Shown: positions 57,929-64,000 of the stretch, one piece after another
How positions within the stretch are numbered: position 1 is the stretch's first letter
Layout: each line of letters opens with the position of its first letter
Source of the DNA: Yamagishiella unicocca
Lineage: Eukaryota; Chlorophyta; Chlorophyceae; Chlamydomonadales; Volvocaceae
Length of the DNA stretch: 64,000 nucleotides
Direction of reading: 5' to 3'
Assembly: GCA_003116995.1 (NCBI GenBank)
Contig: BDSL01000081.1
Location: forward strand, 107,501 to 171,500
Position numbers and translations under genes: made by a program
The notes under the pieces: model-generated
What the model was told of the DNA's origin: nothing
Database searches by the model: none
What the model saw: only the letters and a program-made list of their open reading frames with translations

Positions 57929-60611
57929 CTACCCATTGTACCGCAGCGCCAGCTCTGGTGGCGGCCGCTCGTCCATAATGTCTGGGTGGCGGCACAGGTG
58001 CTCCGCAATGGTGGTCCTTCTGCTTGACGGCAACACCACGGCGGCAAGGGAGGAGACCCATGGGTCGCCATTGGAAAGGAAAACCGACCAGGAAACGTTT
58101 GGTACGCAAGGTGGGGCCGGGGCGCGTCTGGAGGTGCCGGCACGACAGACAGACCGACGGACAGTCCCGGCCGCACACCACACCCCATCATTTCGCAACC
58201 TCCCCCCCCCCAACGCTAACCAGACATTTGCCCCAGCTGGTAGCGGGCTGCAAAACAGCATGTACGGCGCGCCAGCCCGCGAAACCCGTCAACACCCCCC
58301 GGCCCCAGCATCACCCCCGCGGGTCCCCCCAGCGGCCCCGTCCTGTCTGATCCCTTTCTGACAGGCTCCGGTCTGTCTGCCCCGGTCTAGCTTCTCCACT
58401 CCGGCTCCCTCACCCACCTGTCCGCCAAGAAGGTTGCATGCAGAAAACTCTCCGCCGCCTCCGGCCCCAACGACTGCGCCGCCAGAACGCAGTGCCGCAG
58501 GTAGGTGCGGCAGGGGAGCACGTCGTCCCGCCACACCCGCTGCACGCCGTGGGGTGACCAGCGGCGGGACCACTCGGCGGGGGGGCAGCGGAGGGCGCGG
58601 TAGTCTGCGTCGGTGTTGCGCGCGCAGATGACCTGAGCGGGGCGGGCATCAGGGCCGGGGAGCAGGGAGCCGCCGGTGGAGAGGCGAGGGAGGCGAGCGA
58701 GACGGATGAGGGTGCCGGTGGAGCCTTGCTTAGGGGTCGAGGGTGCCGGGTTGAGGGCGCCGGGTTGGAGCTTTGCTTAGGGGGTGAGCGCCGCACGCAA
58801 CGCAGCAGGGTGACCTGGGCGGTTGGGCAGGTCTACGGCGACGGCAGTTTCCCCTTGAATGCCATACCGTCCGCCGCCATGGGTACACAGCGTATCGGAC
58901 GAGTGGCCCTGCTGCCTGCCTGCCTGCCAGCCGGCACATCGCACACCCACACGGACCCTCCCACGCGTCCGCCCTCCATTCTCCCACCACCCTCCCGCCC
59001 CTCTCCCGCCCGTCCTCTCGGCCGCGCTCCCGCCACCCTCCCGCCGACTTCCCCAGCCCCCAGCTCACCGCCCTCCTGCCGACGGGCCTGCCCTCCAGGT
59101 CGGTAGGCGCCACCGCCACGAACCGGAACTCATGCTCCCTCGAGATGAACGCCGCCACACTGGCCGGGCTGGCGGGCACCTCAAACAGCGACACCACGAC
59201 CACCACTGGAGGCGGCACAGAACCCGCCGCCGCGCCCGGCCCCTCGTCCTGCTGCTGCTGCTGTGGGTCATAGCGCTCCAAGCTGAGGCTGGCTATCTCG
59301 CCCTGGGCGAACCAAGGAGGGACCGAGGCCGCGAGGGGTTGAGATGAAATCTTTAGGGGGGTATGGAAGGGAACCTTAAGGGCAGGTAGGAGAGGGAACC
59401 TTCAGGGGAGGTCCCGCCTGGCGTGCGATATGAAGGAGCGGTGTTCACACGGCGGTGCAGCGCCGCTGTGGGTAGGTACGGCAGGTACGGCAGGTACGGC
59501 AGGTCTGAAGGAGGAAGGCAGCGGAACAAGTAAGGCAGCCCGGCCCCCCTTGAGGCCCACCGTGTCGGGTCGGGCGATGCCGCGCGCGAAGAAGACGTCG
59601 GCGGTGTGAGCGAACACTCGGCGCCAGCCGTGGACCTGAACCACAGGAAGGGTTGCATAAAGAACTGGTTGCACGACATGCAGTAGGGGTTGGGGAGGGG
59701 AGGAGCAGGGGCGGTGGCGGGGCTCATGTAGGGCGGGGTAGCTAGGATGAAGGAGCCTGGCCCAGGGGCGGACAATGAGCTGAACGCAAGTTTCGAATGT
59801 GGTTGACGCTCCACGTCTGGGCGGGCGAAGGGTGTATGTATGGCGATATCCTAATCAGGCTAGGAAACCTAATTAGGCTACAGCAGTAACCGTCATCGGG
59901 TCTATCGCCATCTTTGTGACGTATCCACTTTGCAACCAGCAGGGCGGTCCTGGGCGCCCCTTTACCGTCCACTCTCCCACCGACCCACGGGTCTCCTCTC
60001 ATACCCACCAGGTGTGTGTGTGTGTGTGTGTGTTTACTTCTACGTTACCCACCCACCCACCCACCCACGGGCATCCACGGGTCTCCCTCGAACCCACCCA
60101 CCCACCAGGCCGGGTCTAAAATTGGTGAGGTCCGGAAATGTGAACCTCGCGCTACGCTCTGCAGCCATGAGGGGTTCCACGAGGCCGTCGCGAGGGGGGT
60201 ACGTAAAAGAACCGGTAACGTGACTGGGGGGATGTAGCGTGTGCATAGCCGTCGCGAGGGGTTGGGGGGGAGGACTTAAGGGCAGCTAGGGAGGGCAGGT
60301 AGGGGCGGGGGAGGCCGGCGCGAGACAGGCGCTAGGCGGTGAAGCGAGCCAGCCGCTATATATATCTGACGCGTCCGACAGTGGAGGCCGGTGCGATGGT
60401 GATTTTGGGGCGGGGCTGCCACCAGGTCCTTGGCTGGCTGGCTCGAGAAACCCGACAGCAAGGCATCCCGGGCAGCCCCGTTGTTACCACTGGCGACCCC
60501 AGACCGATCCTAACACTTCAACGGGGCAGCTCCAGACGACCTGCTGGCCCCGGCCCTGCATGGAGTACGACACTCGCCTGACAGGAGGCTCCCAAAGCCC
60601 GCCACCGTCAT
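57929..60611 (-). CDS. Gamma-glutamylcyclotransferase (AIG2)-like conserved protein
   Basis: Six minus-strand exons: 60611-60578, 60158-60106, 59635-59561, 59302-59069, 58632-58418, 58019-57929 (stop included); phases fit; 233 aa. The N-terminus MTVAGFGSLLSERSAR has the glycine-rich GxGSLL start of the GGCT/AIG2 fold. It continues NFRPGL-VHGWRRVFAH, VVVVSLFEVPAS and ISREHEFRFVAV, where the Glu of REHEF is a candidate catalytic residue. The second half (VWRDDVLPCRTYLRHCVLAA, ATFLADRRTTIAEHL) is a conserved extension I know from algal proteins but cannot name. Enzymatic activity is inference from the fold. A Gln-rich insert sits at about aa 66. Intron 1 begins with GC (GTCAG|GCGAGT), which makes exon 1 the least certain junction. 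Confidence 0.75.
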
Positions 60612-61745
60612 CAGCCCGTCTTCCCCCTGGGTGGGTCAGTGGGTGGGTGTAGGGCGCGTCGTAAGGCCCTAATGGTGGTACACGCCAACGTGGCAGACGT
60701 CAACCTGGTGACATGAGAGTAACGTCATGGAAGGGAGCGATCTTGTGCCTGCTCGGTAGGCAGAACGGCGAAGGATCATCTCCTTTTCAGGCCGTACTTT
60801 TAGATGTTACCGACGTGCTTCCTAACAGTGGGTCAGTGTGTGGACAGGTCCGACAGGTCCGTGGCAGCGGACGACAGTACGCGGACGCAGGGTAATTGGA
60901 TGCTGCGAAAAATGACAAATCCTTAGGTGACGCTGAAGGGGGAACGGACGAAGGCGAAAGCGGCGGCCCCAGGCGTCCGAGGGGCCGGAGGGATGGGGTG
61001 TCCGCGACGCGACCGCTGCAAGCATATCGCGCCGGCCTTGCATCTCATGGGGTGCCGACTGCCATCGCCTTTGATGAACTCACTGCAAGACCTGTGAACT
61101 GGTCGTCCAGCTCATCCTCATAGGCCAGCTCTCGTTGCATCATAGCGCGTTGGTAAGTGCCGCTTCTCGATCGGCCTTTGCCGCCCGAGCGTGATACTGT
61201 TAATACATTTGTGGATGCTATCGATGAGTGTGATGAATTCTGTCCCGCCAAGTGGCGAGCTGGTATCGCGGAGCTCAGCGGTCCGGCAGGCAAACGGCGA
61301 CAACCGCGCTGCCAGCCTGTTCTGGTGAACGACATCAAACTACTGCTGCAGAGACCTTGTCACATTAGCGCGACATGACCAGTCCAACGCCCGCAAGGAC
61401 TTGCGGCGCCCAACCCTCGATTCCCCAGTATTGCTACAATTCAATTATAAAATTGGTGTGGCTTTAGCAAATGCAGCGAGATCTGTGCAAAGCGGAGAGT
61501 TATTGGCGGATTAGGGGTGTCCCGAGGGCCTCTACAACCAACTGCAGCTTGGATTGGTACTTTTTCCGGGACAGACATTTCGCAAGGCGCTATTGCAAGG
61601 CACTTGAAACTCCAATACACACTTATACTTCCAACTCTGCGGCTGCTGCTGTTGACGCTTGCTCGCTGCTCCACGCGCGGAAACCATCCGGCAACAGCGA
61701 GCGCCCACGGGCCCTTCCAGCCGCGGCATCAACGGCGAGGTTACC
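60612..61745. other. Divergent intergenic region
   Basis: 1.1 kb between the start codons of the GGCT-like gene and the glycosyltransferase-like gene. Open frames on both strands (for example 61045-61338 minus) have no recognised domain. Confidence 0.45.
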
Positions 61746-63955
61746 ATGCCGCAAGCTCCCTTCTTGACCAGCAGCCCGGCCGACGCCGGCGAGGCGGCCA
61801 TTGGTCGGGCCATGGAACCGGCTGGAAGCGGCAGCGTTGGCGAGCGCCGCGGCCGCAACAGCAATCTGAACAACGCTTCATCTCGCTGGCTCAGTACACC
61901 GCTCGCGGGCAGTAGTTCCGTTGCTGGCGCCACCTCGCCAAGCGCGGGACTTCGCCAACTGCGCGGTACCCCAATGGCCAGATCGCTGTCCATCATTGCC
62001 CTGGGCACATGCGTGGTGCGTGGGTCGTGTGCACACGGGGCTCAGTCCGAACGGCGGCCTTGAAAAAAACTCAAAACGCCTCCTCGAGTAAACGCTTCCA
62101 TGAAAACATGCCCCTGAGCAGCCCTCGACAAGTCAACATCCTGCGCACTCTGCCTTACCTCTTCCTCCCCCCTCCCCCCGCCCGTGACCCCTTCGCCGCT
62201 CCAGGGGCTGGTGGTGTTGTCGGTTATGAACCCCCCGGACTGGACCCACGTGGTCCGAACCGGTTACATGATGGAAGGGGTGGTGCTGGACGAGGTGGCC
62301 GAGCACCGGCTGGCGGCGGGACGAAGTCCAGGCGTGGTCCCGGAGCTGGGTGTGGCGGAGGCGTGGGGAGGTGCGGCGAGGCAGTGAGGGCGGCGCAGGA
62401 GGGGCCCTGCCTGGAGCGCTAGCAGCCGTCGCTCAAGCGCGCCAGGGGGGATGGCGCGGAGGTGTATTAGACCCGATCCCAGGTGGTGGGCGACGTTGAC
62501 ATTGCCGTACAAAAACGCGCACATAACGCTCGGCCCCCGGGCGCTTCCCTGCGGTGTGTATGTATGTTGCGGCTGGCCCCGGCGAGCTCCCGCGTGCGAC
62601 TGGCTCGGGAGCGATTTTGTGACAGCGTAGGAAATTTTGCTGCACTGTATGTATGTATGCATACGCCCGGTCAATTTCAGAAGACCGCGGCGACACGCGC
62701 AGGCGCTCAATTCGCGTTTTGCGCGCTCATGTTATACATTATATCCCATGTTGTTGTATGACTAGACATCAGCACCGGCAGGTCGGGCCGGGTGTACGAC
62801 AGGCCGGGCCGGGTGTACGACAGGCCGGGCCGGGTGTACGACAGGCCGGGCCGGGTGTACGACAGGCCGGAGGAGGAGTGCCAGATGGAGTAGGTCGGGG
62901 TAGGCGCAAGGGAGTGCGTGGAGCAGCACATCTACCGGCGGCGATTATTGTGACGGCGCGGCGCGCGCTGTGTGCCGTATATGTATGTCTTCAAGGATGC
63001 CGCGCAGCAGGGGAGGATCCCGCACCGGCAGTGTAGCCACGTCAGCAGTGCCGTGCTACAACCACAACGGCAGAGAGCGCGATTGGCGCGAAATCCCCAG
63101 AACCCCACTGTAACAGTTTTGGAGGTCTTCATCGGCACCTGTTAGGTCGCTCCCGGTGTCTCACCATTCGGTCGAGTTCCAAGCCGCCCCCCCGCCTCAG
63201 CCACGCGGCAAGTCCCGTCCATCTCCCCCGAACCGGCCACCGCCACCCCCCACTCTTAGCTCCATCGGTGCCACCTCAATGTCCGTCGCCGCCTCCACCG
63301 CCTCCACCCGCCTGCACAGATGGGTTGCCCTCATGCTCGGAGCCGCTGTACGGCGCCCCATCCCTGCCCGCCGCCGCCACCGACCCGAACCAGCCGCCGC
63401 AGCACCCCTACCTGCGTCCGGTGCCCGACCCAGAAATGGCAGAGTACAGGTAGCAGGGCGAGATCTCCGAGATCTCAGGATCTCCTTAGGCAGCCCGGTC
63501 GTACCATCTGTCGGGACCATGTCTCCGCACTGCGCCTTCTCGAAACATCGCGCTCCGCGCACCGGCCATCAGCTGGGAGATCCTAGATCTCCTTATCCTT
63601 CTAGACACAGCGACATTCCAGGCTCCCGCAGTGCCCAATCCTTCAGCTCCATCATCGCTCCCGGATCCTCTCGCGCCCCCCCCCCGGGCCCAGGCGGCGT
63701 GTGGATGCCTACCTCGCATCCCCCGCCTTCCGCCTTCGAGTCCAAAAGCTGCGACAGCTTGGGCACGAAGGCGGAGGCTGCGGCGGCGGTGGTGGCCATG
63801 TGGGCGGTGGAGGAGGTGGCGGCGGCGGCGGCGATGGTGGCGGAGGTGGTGGTGGTGGTGGTGGTGGTGGTGGTAGTGGCGGCTGCGGCCCAGAAGGTAT
63901 CCTCATCAGCGCGGGCGGGCCCCGGCTGCTGACCAATCTTGTGGTCTTGCTGCGG
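61746..63955 (+). CDS. Type II membrane glycosyltransferase, MNN1/GT71-like (5' part, runs off right edge)
   Basis: Exons seen: 61746-62015, 62205 to about 62344, about 63260-63449, 63694-63955; the middle of the gene is not resolved. A basic, Ser/Gly-rich cytoplasmic stretch (GERRGRNSN) is followed by a hydrophobic anchor split by intron 1: MARSLSIIALGTCV joined to GLVVLSVM. The lumenal stem is Pro-rich (HPYLRPVPDPEMAEYR). The last exon encodes VDAYLASPAFRLRVQKLRQL, a long poly-Gly run, then GILISAGGPRLLTNLVVLLR, which resembles the start of the catalytic domain of alpha-mannosyltransferases of the MNN1 family (GIVI.GGG..). The gene continues past 64000. ATG 61746 is the first Met in a frame open from 61659. 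Confidence 0.6.
62778..62872. repeat. 21-bp tandem repeat (GGGCCGGGTGTACGACAGGCC)
   Basis: Four to five copies, the first with CAGGTC, in a probable intron of the glycosyltransferase-like gene. Confidence 0.92.
63785..63886 (+). repeat. GGC/GGT repeat encoding poly-glycine
   Basis: A long run of GGX codons including a (GGT)n stretch, in frame within the last visible exon, giving about 30 near-continuous glycines between LRQLGHE and CGPEGILI. Confidence 0.85.
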
Positions 63956-64000
63956 GTGGGTGCAGGGATCGGTGGTTGGGTGCAGGGATAAGTGGTTGGG

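Overview
The window is GC-rich nuclear DNA from a flagellated volvocine or Chlamydomonas-like green alga. The evidence is many short exons with GT-AG introns, Gln/Ala/Gly-rich protein inserts, TGTAA poly(A) signals, an intron-containing tRNA gene, and cilium genes (MKS1, and an axonemal dynein light chain almost identical in length and sequence to Chlamydomonas p28/IDA4). No prokaryotic or organellar features were seen. All gene models below were built by hand from splice sites, reading-phase continuity and family recognition.

Layout. 57-1479 (-): the N-terminal part of a cyclic-nucleotide-binding protein, probably a cGMP-dependent kinase, running off the left edge. 4153-7067 (+): LTO1, a VKOR-thioredoxin fusion. 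7688-10125 (-): HISN3, the histidine-pathway isomerase. 10522-21681 (+): MKS1, a ciliary transition-zone B9 protein that here carries a C-terminal Ig-like domain. 23121-23219 (-): tRNA-Leu(UAG) with a 19-nt intron. 26234-31212 (-): the protein phosphatase 4 catalytic subunit; its last codons and stop are tandemly repeated downstream. 31695-33957 (+): adenylate kinase. 34694-36563 (+): IDA4/p28. 37934-46294 (-): a 16-exon, 813-aa tyrosine recombinase with all catalytic residues. 46051-57209: two tandem copies of a ~5.5-kb segment. Each copy holds the 5' end of the recombinase gene, a coiled-coil gene of unknown function (gene X) and further direct and inverted fragments of gene X. 57929-60611 (-): a gamma-glutamylcyclotransferase (AIG2)-like protein. 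61746-right edge (+): the start of a type II membrane glycosyltransferase resembling MNN1/GT71.

The genes are mostly unrelated housekeeping and ciliary genes; there is no operon-like logic. HISN3/MKS1 (396 bp apart) and PP4/ADK (482 bp apart) are divergent pairs that may share promoters. LTO1/HISN3 and IDA4/recombinase are convergent pairs.

The most unusual parts are the recombinase plus its flanking segmental duplication, the MKS1-Ig fusion, the reiterated PP4 stop codon, three probable GC-AG introns, and several families of short repeats dispersed through introns of unrelated genes.
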